In this document: in pieces, positions 34,901 through 47,270 of the stretch
Numbering within the stretch: position 1 is the first letter of the stretch
Layout: each line of letters opens with the position of its first letter
Assembly (NCBI RefSeq): GCF_932294415.1
Contig: NC_065535.1
Coordinates: forward strand, 86,396,862 to 86,460,861
Reading direction: 5' to 3'
Origin: Quercus robur
Lineage: Eukaryota > Streptophyta > Magnoliopsida > Fagales > Fagaceae
DNA length: 64,000 bases
Position numbers and translations under genes: made by a program
The notes under the pieces: generated by a model
What the model was told of the DNA's origin: nothing
The model's database searches: none
What the model saw: only the letters and a program-made list of their open reading frames with translations

Positions 34901-37900
34901 ATGCTGATTTCCTTAACATGTTTAAAAAGAGTCCCTAAAATTCTTATGATTTAGCAATGTTGATGGATTTTTTTTTTAAACAAAATTTTTATTATATTTT
35001 TTGATAAGTGAAAAATTTTATTGAAGAAGGAAAATAGGCTGACACATGGGATTTGTGCAGTCCAATTTCAAAGAATACAAATTATAAAGATAGAGAAATA
35101 CAAAAATGAACAAGACATCAAAGGAATGTTGATGGATGTCCTTAAGGACAGAAGGATGAGCAGTCTCATTTATCTAGGATTGAGGTGGGTTTATATTAGT
35201 TGATACTGTTTCTTAAACTTTTGGAGGTATTAAATATGAATGCTAGCTAATAGGCTTGAAACAGTGTTGGGGATGAGGTCTTGAGTGGCATGTTGGCGAG
35301 ATCTGTGGAGGGAGGTTTCATAGTTGAGTTCCAAGTGGAGGGAGGAAATAGAGAAGCTCTAACTGTTTCACATCTTATGCTTGCTAATGACACTTTCTTG
35401 TTTTGTGATGTTTTAGCTTCTAATGTCTGGTAAATCCGTGCTATGATTTTATGTTTTGAAGCAATTATGGGCTTGGTGATTAACTTGCTTCAAAACATAG
35501 ATTGGCCACACTATTGGATTGTAAAGTGGGATCTTTACTGTATGAACTATTTGGCTATGTAGCTGGGTTCATCATATAAAACTAGTGCAGTTTGGAACAT
35601 GGTTGTTGAAAGGACAGAGAAAAGGCTAGTTCAATGCAAAAATTTCTACCTATTGAAGGCGATCCTTATGATCTTACTTGAGTACATTATCTATCCTTCC
35701 AATTTGTTTTCTTTCTTTGTTTACTATTCCTACGCATCAACGAAATTTTTGGTGGGGTGGGAGAGATGGGGAATTCAAATTCCATTTGGTGAATTGGAGT
35801 GTGGTGTGCTCTCCCATAAAAACTGGTGGTTTGGGAGTGAGGAACCTTCAGTCAGGCTTTGTTGTTAGATGTGGTTATGGAGGTTGGGAGAGGAGAGCCA
35901 TCAGTTTTGGAGACATGTCATAGGGGCAAAATATGGGGTATTATGGGGTGATTGGACTTCCGAAGTGGTTAGAAGACCCAAAGGGGGCGTTAGTCTTTGG
36001 AAAGGCATAATACCTGGATGGGATAAATTTGCTGCCAATATTTGTTTCAAAATTGGGGATGGCAGGAGGGTCAAATTTGGGCATGATAGGTGGTATGGAG
36101 GAAGGGCTCTAAAGGATTCTATCCTGAGTCAAATGTTCATTGGTGGGTAAAAAACTTTGGGATAAGGTTCATACTTAAATTGTAGAGGTCAAATGCTTAA
36201 ATTTTTGTGAATAATTGTTTTTAACATGGTACCAATACAAGCAGTTCTCTTTATATCTGCCATTTAAGTCTATAATTCCACATGTTGTGCCTTATTTTTG
36301 AGGGAAAGTCTGTGCCTACATATGAGGGGAAGTGTTAGAAGAATAATTGAATGATTAGATTTCCCACTTTCTATCAGCGTAATCCATTGGGATAAGTGGT
36401 AATTTAACAGTTTCTTTTTGAGGTTGGATTTTATGGACTACCTGTGGAAGATGAAGGCAAATTCCTTGAAAATAGGAGATATAGTAAATTTGACTATTTA
36501 GGTTGATCCCAATCAATTCAAGATAATCTATTGGGGCAACTTTGGGGTGAGACGTGAACAGATTGATTTATGACCATTTAGTGCTGACTTTGATCAAGAG
36601 ATACGTAGATTTGGGAAAAAGTTAAATATCTACATTAAGCAGGTTCTCCATGTGAAATCATGGAGTAGCAGTGTATGGCCTTTTGTCGAGTTGCAAAAAA
36701 GCTAGATTCTCCATGTGCAGTCATAACAATTTAACAGAACGTAAGAATGGTAATAACCCCCATAATGTCTAAGTGACACTACTAAAAAATTGATTAACTG
36801 GAATTCTGGTAGTGAGATTGTTCCTCAGGTCAAGCCTTCCCAACCAATGGGGCATATATACAACCTTCTTGTAGATTTATTGGGTTTGATATACTGCCTT
36901 CTATTACAATTAACTAGTGAAGCTTTTTCCAGAAACAAAACCCAACATCTTGATCTTTTGCACCCATCTCAAAGGTGCACTGAGATACCAGCCTATCATT
37001 GTCCAAAATTACTCAATCACTGGGTTCCATAGTACCCCAGAATCCTCTTCATCGATCCATATCTTCTTTATTCATTTTCAGAGTAGGAGAGTTCAGGCTT
37101 CTCCAAAACTGATAATCAGAAATCAGTTAATAGTCTTACTGCATCAAACTATTGCAACCTAATTGTAAACATCTTTTTCTCAAATCCATCATTGCATTTC
37201 TTAAAGTATGTCTGTCAGTTCCCTGATACTTTTAGTCAGCATGTAGACAACATGTTCTCCATTGAAGTTCTCAAATATGGCATAAACCTGTAAGGAGATC
37301 CTTTCAGTTTTTCTGATTTTAAATGAGGTGGGTGGTGTTTTCCTTCTTGATGGACACAATTAATATGACAAACCAATATGGGAAAAATGGGTTTGACGTC
37401 TGTTTTTCTGGTTTCTTATGAAATGTCTTTGTTTAAATTAAATAATTCACAAGGTTTTGGATAAGACTTGAGGGTGTGCAAGCCTGTTTGTGTTGACATT
37501 TTTAAGGTAACCTTCTGTCATTGAATAGCATTAGTAATGTATTTACGCTAGTGACATGGAAACATAATAAGTTAATTCATAATAATTGTACTTCATCACA
37601 AAAAAGGATACTTGATAGTTCTATGTAAATAGATCCTTTTAGTAAAGAGAGCTGGTTTTTCAATGATCATCAAGTTGATTTTTGTGTGGAAATTGTGGGC
37701 CAAGTGATTGACTTCATGCACCTAGCTGATTGTAATATCTCTTGATGACCCTGTAAATACCAAAGAGAAATTCTGGAATATGCCCTGATGCTTTGTGAGG
37801 GTAGTTTTTATCTATTTATTTATTTTTAAATACCTCTTAATCTCTTGTTAATATTACATTCATCAGATTTTTGAAGTATATTCATGATTTTTAGATGCAA

Positions 37901-38979
37901 AGATCTGGTCTTCAACCTGATGTTGTCAGCTATGCCCTACTTATTAATGCTTATGGGAAAGCAAGAAGGGAGGACGAAGCACTAGCTGTTTTTGAGGAGA
38001 TGCTTGATGCTGGTGTCAGGTGTGTAGGCACATTCTTAACTTTTCTTCTTTTATAGGGAGCTATAGGTCTTGAAAGTTAAATATGAAAAAAAATGGGTTG
38101 TATCAGTTGAACTGATTTAACCTGAAGCTCACTCAACCTGGTAAAGCTAAATTAGTTGGTGGGCTTCTTTGCACACATTTTTCTGTCTGAATTTGAAAGA
38201 ATAAATTTGGCTCATCGTCTTTGTTTATTTTTCTCTTCTGGTGCTTTGGAGAGTTCAAGATCCAACTCTCCCAAACGAGGTCAATAAAACATCATGATTG
38301 AATTATGAACTCCAGTATACCAACCTATAACTATATTGAAACTTTAAGAAGAATTAGATGATGTCTCGCGCGATGCGCGGATACTTTATAATTTCATTTG
38401 AAATCATTTTTATGTATATTAAGACCTACATATAATATTTATATTTGTTCACAATATTGTTATATACTTTGAAACTTGATTTTCTTAATTCATATTTTAT
38501 TAAAAAAAATTGTATAATACTATAACACAATAACAAATTATAATATTTATTGTTAAAAGAAAACTTTATTTTTTAAATAGATTAAATGATTTTGAAATCT
38601 ATAAATACAAGTTTAAAGCATAAAATACTTTTTTATCCTAAAATTACATAAATTTAAGCAACCTCCCAAACACTTCCTCAACCACTCTATTCTCACAACC
38701 AAATATGAAGACCCCAATCTCAAACACTCAATCCATTATCTCAATGAAATTAAGGAAATAATTTGTAAGCAACATAAAGAGAATATGATTAAACAAAGAG
38801 AAATTGGATTAAAAACACATCTATTTATCAAAATTTAATTGCCTTTAGTTGGACTTCTATATCCTTTAAAAAAAATGAAAAACACTTTGAAATCACCATT
38901 AATTTTTACTTTTATCACTATGGCTTATACCACACAAAATAGCAGTAAAAAAAATTACAAAGAAACCTACAAATTATGA

Positions 38980-39025
<46 letters not shown>

Positions 39026-39052
39026 CCAACTTCATAAATAATCAATTAGAAG

Positions 39053-39085
<33 letters not shown>

Positions 39086-42000
39086 CTTCTTCTTCTTCCT
39101 TGAGTTCTAAAACAAAATACATTTATGACTTTCCCAAACCAAAATTGCAAACACCCAAAGACTCAAAGCAAATCACAATCTTCACAAAATCCGCAGCATT
39201 TGACTTCAACATCAAATTGTAAATTGAATTAAAAACGCAAGCCCCCTTCCTTGGTCATAGCCTACTCATATGGACTAGGGTCAAATGATACGAAAATATT
39301 GGAGTTATGTAGATGTTGTTGAAAAGTTGAAGGTAAATGACATCGTTTTTTGTCTAGGTGTATTTGAGATGAGATGTCATGAGGGCTATGGGCATATAAA
39401 GGAGTAGAAGTGAAAATGGGGAATGAAAATGCAAAGAGTTTTGCGTGTGTGAGAGAGAGGAAAAGTCTTGAAATATTGAACTAAACGAAACAAATAGTAG
39501 TCTTGAAACATTGAATTAAAGGAAACAAAAATTATTCTTGAAACATTGAACTAAAGGAAATAAAGAGTCTTCTATTTTTAAATTTGTTCTTATCTCTAAT
39601 GTGGCTTAAAAGTGTTTCAATTATCTTTAAAGAGTACACCATATGACAGAACCTCATACTCTCCCGCATGAGGTTTTTGCTTTTATGAAGGTAATTTGTT
39701 TTTCCTAAAAATTAAACAATTTCTAAAATGACTTTTCTTCTTTCTATCTCTACCAATATATCATTCTATTATTTTTGGTGTAGTGTTTGATTGATATTAT
39801 TCCTTTATGAGAGGTCCATACTTTTTGAAATTATGTTATAGTGTGCTATGTTTTTCCATTTTTTTTCTCTACAGCTAAACTTTTTAAGTTTTAAATAAAT
39901 TACTCAAATTCCTCGTTATTTTAAAGGAGGTTATCATGATAATCAAAACTCATAGCAAAATTACTTTTTAATATTACTCAAATAATTGATAGACACATTC
40001 AAATCCAAAGCTGATATTGTGTTTTGATATAAATTTAAATTCTTACTTCTTACTTCCAAAATAGCTAAAGTAACTCAAACAAAAATCAAACCAAAGTTAT
40101 AAGAGGGAGAGAGACTACTTGTGCTGGGGAACTTAAAAATACAACACCTAAAGGTGTTAACCTAAAATAGAGTTATAAAAAAACACAATGTTTTATCAAT
40201 ATAAAATAGATCTATAAGAAATAATAAAAAATTGAGAGAGAGAATAATCATTTTTTCAAGCGAGAATGTGAGAGATAATAACAAATTTATAGAAAATTAG
40301 ATGAGAAGAAAAAAAGTTAAAAGATATAGTAATAAACACCACTTATAAAAAAAAAAAAGTAATAAACACCAAATTATCATAGTCCTGCTATGTAATAAAA
40401 TAAGACTATATTCGTATACACTATCTTTATAATGTAATAAGATAACATTTATGAAATCAAATAAAAGAAAAAAGATAACAATTTAAAAACACAAAACTAA
40501 ATTAGATTAACCCAAAGTAGAACTCTAAAGAACACAAAAGTTAATCAACCTAAAATAGAGATGCAAGATTAAAAAATCCACCAAAAAATGGGGAAAAAAA
40601 TTGAGATATATATATATATATGTATATATTTGTGGGAATTGGGAAAGTTATGTATAGAATGTGAGATAATTGCAAATTTGTAGTAAAATGATGAGAATAA
40701 AAAGAGGCAAAAATAAAAGAAGATAAAGGGATAGAGGAAGGATGATATTAAAGTAGATAGTAGTGGGGAGATGAAAAGGTAAAAGGGAGGGAAAAGTTTG
40801 GAAAAAGTGTAACAATAATTTGGGGATTAATAAGAAGAAAAAGAGTTAAAAATATGAGAGAGAGAGAGAGAGAGAGTTGAAAATAGGTGGATGGTGTGGC
40901 TGCTGATGTGGCTCAACAAGAGCGTACTAACAATAAATGTTACACTTCAACTTTTAAACACATAGATTGAGTTAGGAGTTATTCGCCTTGTTTTTTGTCG
41001 GTTATTTTTTCAGGCAGAATTCTGAACTTTTAGTTTCTGGGTTGGTTTTTGTTATGCTGATTGCTTCACCAAGACAAGCTGATGGCAACTGACTAGCCAA
41101 TGGCTAACTACTATTTGTTTATTAGAGATTTCTATTGGTTTTGAAGATTACAACACCTGTCATTTTGTCTTTTCTCCAGACCAACCCACAAAGCTTATAA
41201 CATCTTGCTTGATGCATTTGCGATCTCCGGGATGGTGGAGCAAGCTCGCACTGTGTTTAAGAGTATGAAAAGGGACAGGTAATGTGATTACTCTACACTT
41301 TCTATCCCTAAATCACCATATGCACTTTATACAAGTTCGAATTTATTCATAGCAAAATGTTTTGAGGCTTCTTTTTGTTGATTTCTCAAAGACAGAAGCT
41401 CTTTCCGTTGTGCTCAATAATGTTAATAAGAATATAACCTACTCCTGCATGAACTCTTTTCAGAAGCTGACCTGTTTCAGATATTAGACAATGATTTTGA
41501 CTAGTTATTTAATTGTATCTCTCTTTCTTTTTGTGAAGCTTAAATTGGTCCGGTTAATGAAGTACATAGGTTGGTATCATTGAGCTATATTCTGGAAGGA
41601 CCTAGAAGTTGTTGGGTCCATGTCCTCCATGAGGTCATCCATGTCTTGTCATTGCTAACTCAGTGTCAAGTCTTAAAACTTCTAGTGCCAATTTCTTTTT
41701 CAGAGATATTTTATATTAGGAATTGCCTAAGTATATCATTGCTAGCAAGTGATCACTCAGTGTTGTTACACTGCTATGCATGTCCATCCATGCCTCTCTC
41801 TCTAGATTGCCTGTGTTGTTTCCATCCAGGTGCTGTTGGTCCTGAGTCTGTTCGTTGGTGCAGTGTTGTTTCCATCCAGATGTCTGTTTGACCTTGTGAG
41901 GGCTTTCTGTTTTGTTTTTTTTTTTTGGGGGGGGGGGGGGGTGTTGGTCTTTTCTGTGTTTCTTTTCTTTTTTCCTTAAAAAAAGGAAAATAAAAAATCA

Positions 42001-43094
42001 ACTTCTACTATCCGTCTCTCTTTCTTTGTAGCATAAATTTCTCCTCAGACAGTGTTCATGGTGCATCCACCTATCCTTCTGCTTAATTCCTTCCCCCTCT
42101 CTCCCTTGGTATTTTGTTTTCTGTCTTGTATGGTAAACTGGTTCGCTTTATACATTCTCTTTTGAGCATGAGGATTCTTTGTAGATGTTCATTTGAAACT
42201 TTTATTAGTCAGATAAAAATCCAGTCACCCTATATAGATTTGCTAAGTATAGAACCTCAAAAAACAGGTTCGCTGTAATCCTTTCAAGTGTCTGACAGAG
42301 CAAAGGATCATGAAGTACTTTTGTTACGACTATTATTCAATGTCAAGAATGGGAGAGTATTAATTCAATGACCAAATGCATGCCCTTCTAGATGGAAAAT
42401 AATGTATAGGAGTCATGGATATTGACAAGGGTGCTTAACAGAGTGATAGCTGCCCATGTACATTTGCTGTCTTAATGACAGGGGTGCACTACTCTTTATC
42501 ATTGTTTGCTTTTGCAGATTTACCCCAGATCTTTGCTCTTATACGACTATGTTATCGGCTTATGTGAATGCTTCTGATATGGAGGGTGCTGAAAATTTCT
42601 TCAGAAGACTAAAACAAGATGGATTTGAACCCAATGTTGTCACTTATGGGGCATTGATCAAAGGGTATGCAAAAATAAATAACCTTGAGAAGATGATGGA
42701 GAAATATGAAGAAATGCAGGCATGTGGTGTCAAAGCAAATCAAACAGTCTTGACCACAATTATGGATGCATATGGCAAGAACAGGGATTTCGGCAGTGCT
42801 GTTGTTTGGTACAAGGAAATGGAGTCTTGTGGGTTTCCTCCTGATCAGAAAGCAAAGAATGTTCTGTTGTCTTTGGCTAAAACAGTAGAAGAACAAGAGG
42901 AAGCTAATCAAATTGCAGGAAATTTGGATCAATCTAGCAATGAACATAGACTAAACAGGGTTCCCAGGTTTGTTGATGGGGATTCTGATGATGAACATGA
43001 TGAGGAAGAAGGGGCCACTTCTTGTGATGAAAGACAAGATGAACTGATACTTTTGAATAGTGATCATGGAAGAAACTTAGGAGGCCTACTGTAA
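31965..43094 (+). CDS. P-class pentatricopeptide repeat protein, At3g59040-like, predicted chloroplast
   Basis: Seven exons: 31965-32023, 32346-32658, 33068-33358, 34300-34548, 37895-38019, 41180-41278 and 42518-43094. All are GT-AG with consistent phases, giving 570 aa. The N-terminus [16 protein letters not shown] is Ser/hydroxylated-residue rich, like a plastid transit peptide. [20 protein letters not shown] and [15 protein letters not shown] follow. About ten 35-residue PPR motifs run from roughly residue 142 to 500, e.g. [38 protein letters not shown] and [19 protein letters not shown]. The C-terminus is acidic ([13 protein letters not shown]). No E or DYW domain is seen, so it is a P-class protein expected to bind organellar RNA; the target is unknown. 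Introns 3, 4 and 5 are enlarged by LINE pieces and a Helitron-like element, yet the exons have no stops or frameshifts. Confidence 0.93.
33375..33748 (+). mobile_element. 5'-truncated LINE 3' end in PPR intron 3
   Basis: Plus strand fragments '[21 protein letters not shown]' (about 33466-33528) and 'LFFFRTLLD' match the extreme C-terminus of plant L1-type ORF2. A 3' UTR with 'atatatcaataaatctttattac' follows, ending in a poly-A tract (33731-33750). Same orientation as the host gene. Confidence 0.75.
35210..36160 (+). pseudogene. LINE ORF2 remnant (reverse transcriptase palm to C-terminus) in PPR intron 4
   Basis: Frame-shifting plus-strand pieces follow ORF2 order. [14 protein letters not shown] at about 35370-35410 is the catalytic palm block, with its first Asp changed to Asn. 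'[17 protein letters not shown]' (about 35602) comes next, then '[18 protein letters not shown]' (about 35740-35800). The last piece is '[20 protein letters not shown]' with '[19 protein letters not shown]' (about 35985-36110). Many stops. The remainder of the 3.3-kb intron (36161-37894) shows nothing recognisable. Confidence 0.8.
38363..40966 (+). mobile_element. Helitron-like non-autonomous element, copy H1, in PPR intron 5
   Basis: The left end is gtctcgcgcgatgcgcgg, a GC-rich, partly palindromic start in AT-rich DNA. The right end is 'gctgatgtggctcaac...actaacaataaatgttacacttcaactttta', shared with H2. The interior matches H3 (39710-40140) and H2 (40330-40960). No transposase and no long ORF. 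It accounts for most of the 3.2-kb intron. Class and exact ends are uncertain. Confidence 0.5.
38980..39085. repeat. Facing poly-A (about 40) and poly-T (about 29) tracts
   Basis: An A tract ending at 39024 is followed, after about 32 bp, by a T tract at 39056-39085 and then (CTT)n. It lies within the Helitron-like copy H1. The tracts could pair as a long A/T hairpin in the intron RNA. It may reflect two poly-A-tailed insertions in opposite directions. Confidence 0.85.
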
Positions 43095-45415
43095 ATTTAA
43101 TATTTTTGTATTTTGTGTTACAGTTGTATTAGTCAGCCTTGAAAATTAATTTATCAGGTCAGTTAAGAGTAGCTATGTGGGACAAATTCATTCCATTGTA
43201 CCTTAATGGGATTTGGAGATATTTCTGCCTCTCCACGATACACAAAATCTCAGTTTTGATGGTCGAGTATGATATCTTTGAAAATACTCTACTTAGTTTA
43301 GTTGCACATTTTTTAGTAGTCCCCATCTGGAGTAATTTGGTATTGTGCAGTTAAATTTTCTTCTAATGGACATTTATGAATTTTTACATTTAGTAACTAG
43401 GTGAGATCAAAACTATTTTAACTTTCATCGTACCAATAGATGGGTCTTTAAAGAAGCATACTCTTTGCTAAGAGCATTGTAACTCAACTTGCACCTACTG
43501 GTGTTGTTTTCAAGATTCAAATTTTCCTCTTCCCATTGTAACTTTTGAAAAAAAAGTAAAGCATATTTTCTTTTAAGTCATTTTTTCTTTAAAATGGTTG
43601 ACCCATTAACATTGTGGAAGTATGAATGTATTACCTTCTAGAAGCTGGTGATTGAACTGATGCAAGTTCAGCACTGTTTCATTTATGAATTTATGATTGT
43701 TAGAAGAAGTGTTCTCGTTGTTAAGTGCAGAACTGTTGAACGCTTTCCTTTTGGAGAGCCATTGTATTTGACGCTTTCTTCTGGAGTGGGAGAGCACTGT
43801 GTTTGAATATGAACTGTCGATTAAGCCATTCATTTGTGGTTGTCTGCTGTAAAACCGTTTTTATTTTTTATTTTTTTTTATAGCTTTTTGAGAATGGGAT
43901 TGTTTGAAAACAGGTACCTAAAAAATAGTAAAATACACAGGACAATGATACATGTAAGACTATATGATGTAATTAATATAAATGGTAGGGGTTCAAGTTA
44001 CACTTAGTGTAACTTTAAGGAATGACACATCACTCAATATTTTTTAGTTGAATGTGAATTTTGACAAATTCATCATTAGATTACATTATCTTTGTATATT
44101 TTCTATGCTTGCAAAATTTCAAAGTAATCAAGGATTAATAGATATGTCATCGATCAATTGTTTAAATTCAATTTTTTTTTTTTTTTTTTTTTTGTAGTTT
44201 AAAATATTGCATAAAAGATGACTTTCTAGATCAAATGGTATATAATATTCGATTGACATGAAAATTAGCATATATATTAAGAAAATATAAAACATATAAT
44301 CTAATAGTGAAAATTTTAAAATATGAATTCAATAATAAATTATTGGTGGTGTAACAATGTTTAGAGTTACACTAGGTGTAATTTTAATCCAATTCTGAAT
44401 CCAACTCGTAATATATATATATATATTTATATTACTACTTAAAAACACTTTTAAAAAAAGAGGGAGATTTGATCAATATAAAATTGCAAGGAATTAAAAT
44501 TAAACTAAAAACTGAAAAGAAGATTGCAAGAACTAAAAAGTAATTTTATTTTCCTTTTGAATAGAATCTAAAAAATAAATAAATTGAAAGAAAGAAACTT
44601 GCATTAATTGAAGAACTTTTCCCCTTAAAAAAAAGGGGGAAGGATCCCCATAAGGACGAGTCGAGCAGTGTCATTAACCTAAAAAACTTTCTCCTTGATG
44701 AAAAATGAAAATATATTAATACAATGAATTGTAAAAACTCGTTAATGAAAAAGCAAGACTTTGAATTCAAATTAGACTACACCTTGCCTTAAAAATTTAT
44801 GAAATGCATAAAGGTGGGGTCCTCACAATGAGACCATATGTATAATTAATGCAACAAATATTGTTTTCCACATCTACTCTTATCAGTTATCGTCCCTCTA
44901 CTGCTCAATCAATTTGTTAGCCAAATGTTTGTAAAAAAAAAAAAAAAATTTGTTAGCCAAATGAATGACTCCTGGAACGAACCTCACCAATGTCAAACTC
45001 AATTAGATACAAATGTTTGATATTTGTGTATGATAATTGGGTTAAACCACAAGTTTGGATCTGATTAGTTTTAAAGTTGATTTAAAAAAAGAAAAGAAAA
45101 AAGGGTTTTGATTGCATGCTTGGGAATCCGATCTTCAAGTACTGCCAATGTACATCTATGGAAATCAACTTATCCGGGCTGGAATTTCTGGTGATATTAC
45201 GGCTGGGTATGATCGGAGATGTAGGGTGGTTTCACAGAGTCCCTGACAGTAAAATCATTCATGCATATACTAATATCTCAAATCAAACAAAAAGTTCCAC
45301 ACATACATGCTTATGGTGCACACTATTGAATTTGACTCCCAGCAAGAGTAAATCAACAATCAAAAAGAAAAACAAAAATAGGCTTTCTCAAAGATTTGCT
45401 TCCGAGTGCTCTCAC
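43095..45415. other. Downstream flank of the PPR gene; no gene seen
   Basis: The first part is presumably 3' UTR. The rest is AT-rich, with the family B MITE at 43990-44402, poly-T at 44173-44195 and (AT)n at 44410-44427. A 160-aa open frame starting at 45116 is not supported: its homologous stretch at 62.9-63.1 kb has a stop in frame. Confidence 0.4.
43990..44402. mobile_element. MITE-like foldback element, family B, copy 2
   Basis: The left end 'ttcaagttacacttagtgtaactttaag' and the right end 'agagttacactaggtgtaattttaat' are inverted repeats of each other. Interior 'tttctatgcttgcaaaatttcaaa' type sequence resembles the copy at 2835-3515. This copy has no nested MITE. Confidence 0.6.
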
Positions 45416-46447
45416 ATTTTAAATCCACCTTTCACTAAAAGGTGGACAATGATGTCCACTTTCTCATGGCTAATTTGTCCACTTTTTCTTAAAAGTGGTT
45501 TACATTGTCTACTTTTAGTAAGAACCCAATTACAAAGGCAGAGTAGGTTTGGTCTGCTTAGCCCACGAGGGATATCAATTCAAATGTGGGTTAAATAGGT
45601 GATGATGCCGTTTTTAGAACATTTCAATTAGTTGGATTTATATAGGTGATTCTATGCTTATGCATTTAAATTCTGCAAAACAGGTGAGCTTGATAGGCTT
45701 TCGCCTCATTTAGAACATTTCATTCACATGGAAATTAGTAAGTATAATTGGAGTTCAACGTGAATCCCACCAAGGGTATAATAATTAATAAGTGAGACTT
45801 ATTTAGATGTTTCAGAACACGGTGACGTGGTGATATATAATTTCACATTCATAGTGGATCCTATTAATTAATAAATTCGTGGTAGAGTTTACTATGAATG
45901 AAAGAACTGGAAATTTTTTGTCACACACGCTACGCATACATTTCAAGTTCTTACATGGCTCCTAATGATGTAGAAATAACTCAGATTTCATAGAAAACCA
46001 ATACTGAGACAAACTTACACACATACATAAAAGAACTGTAATTTATTTGTCACACACATACATATTTCACTTACCTCCAATAAATGATGAAGAAATCACT
46101 CGAACATAAAACCAATACTCTTACAAACTTACCCGCATACATAAAAGAACTGCAATTTATTTGTCACACACGTGCAGTTCATATTTCTCCTAACGATGGA
46201 GAAATAACTCAAATTGCAAAGAGAACAATTACTCTTACAGACATACACTCTTACATAAAAACATTTAGCGCGTATTCGCGCCATCCTCTGCATTTGAAGC
46301 TGCCAAACATAAAAACACAGCCTTGAGTTAGTGTAACAGCAAAAATGATGATAAAGTTCCATCTAAAGGCAAAGTTCATTCCAAAAGTATTATAGATAGC
46401 AGCAAGCCAACAATCCACAAGACCAGCCTATATAGTTCAAATCTGTG
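45416..46447 (+). repeat. Segmental duplication, copy 1 (pairs with 62935-64000)
   Basis: High-identity match to 62935 up to the window end, same orientation. The left border starts at 'attttaaatccacctttcac'. Differences include an extra 'tgacgtgatacttccttctctcatatgcatag' block in copy 2 near 63280. It contains three to four ~115-bp subrepeats (about 45895-46260) with 'aaaagaactg.aatttatttgtcacacac'. A short hairpin 'ccaccttt-cact-aaaaggtgg' lies at the left end. No conserved ORF. Confidence 0.9.
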
Positions 46448-47270
46448 TTGATAAAAAGAAAAAGAAAAAAAGAAAGATAGTATTCATGTTTTTGTAATAT
46501 TCCAACTTATGACAATGGGATTTTAAGTTAAGTAATAATATTTATAATATATAAAAACTTATTATACAAAATCGACTACTAGTATTTTTGGTGATGCAAA
46601 ATGCATTATTATTATTATTATTATTTTATTAATGAATTAATTAAATTTTGCATTTCCAATGCTCTCATAACCACTAGTCCACAACACATTGGACCTAAAA
46701 TATATTATATAATATATGATATCTTTTTAGCTAGGTTTTTTACTTATTTGTATTATTGATCCGGACTAAAATGTTAGCATTATCCTTCAAATCAATAATA
46801 ACAGGGCTCATGCAAAGTTTAATAGGTGTTGACTTTTTATGTTTATTTTCAAACTACAATGTTAGAACCAAAGAGTCCTATAAATTAATAAGTAGCATAT
46901 TTTCGAACACGTCTAGGGTTTCACATTACTAATCACACATACATATATGCATTTTTATTTTTTTTTTGCTTAAAAAAAGATTTTTAAGTAAACTATATAC
47001 GTTATCTCAAACACAGACTCTCCCCATTGCAATGAGTAATGATGGAGCTATTTGGCTTCGTGTTGTGTACATGTATAATGGGTTCTACGAAATGAGTAAT
47101 GGTAGGATCATAATTTTTGTCATAATTTGCTCATGTGTCCAGTTGTGAGTGGTAGAGTAAAAATAATAGATTCATATGAGTTCACAACTTCTCTATTTAC
47201 AACTTACCAAGTGAGCGAATTATGATAAAACCGTAAAAGTAGTGGCAAAAATTGTATTTCTAGCATTTCC
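46448..47270. other. 3' flank of the chitinase pseudogene; no gene seen
   Basis: AT-rich with an ATT microsatellite at 46608-46625. No recognisable coding sequence. Confidence 0.45.

Noticed and set aside
35021-36150. Independent gene in PPR intron 4
   Set aside because: The fragments are in LINE ORF2 order with many stops and frameshifts.
45116-45598. 160-codon plus-strand frame
   Set aside because: Its second half lies in the duplicated block, and the equivalent frame in copy 2 (around 63.0 kb) has a stop; no domain seen.
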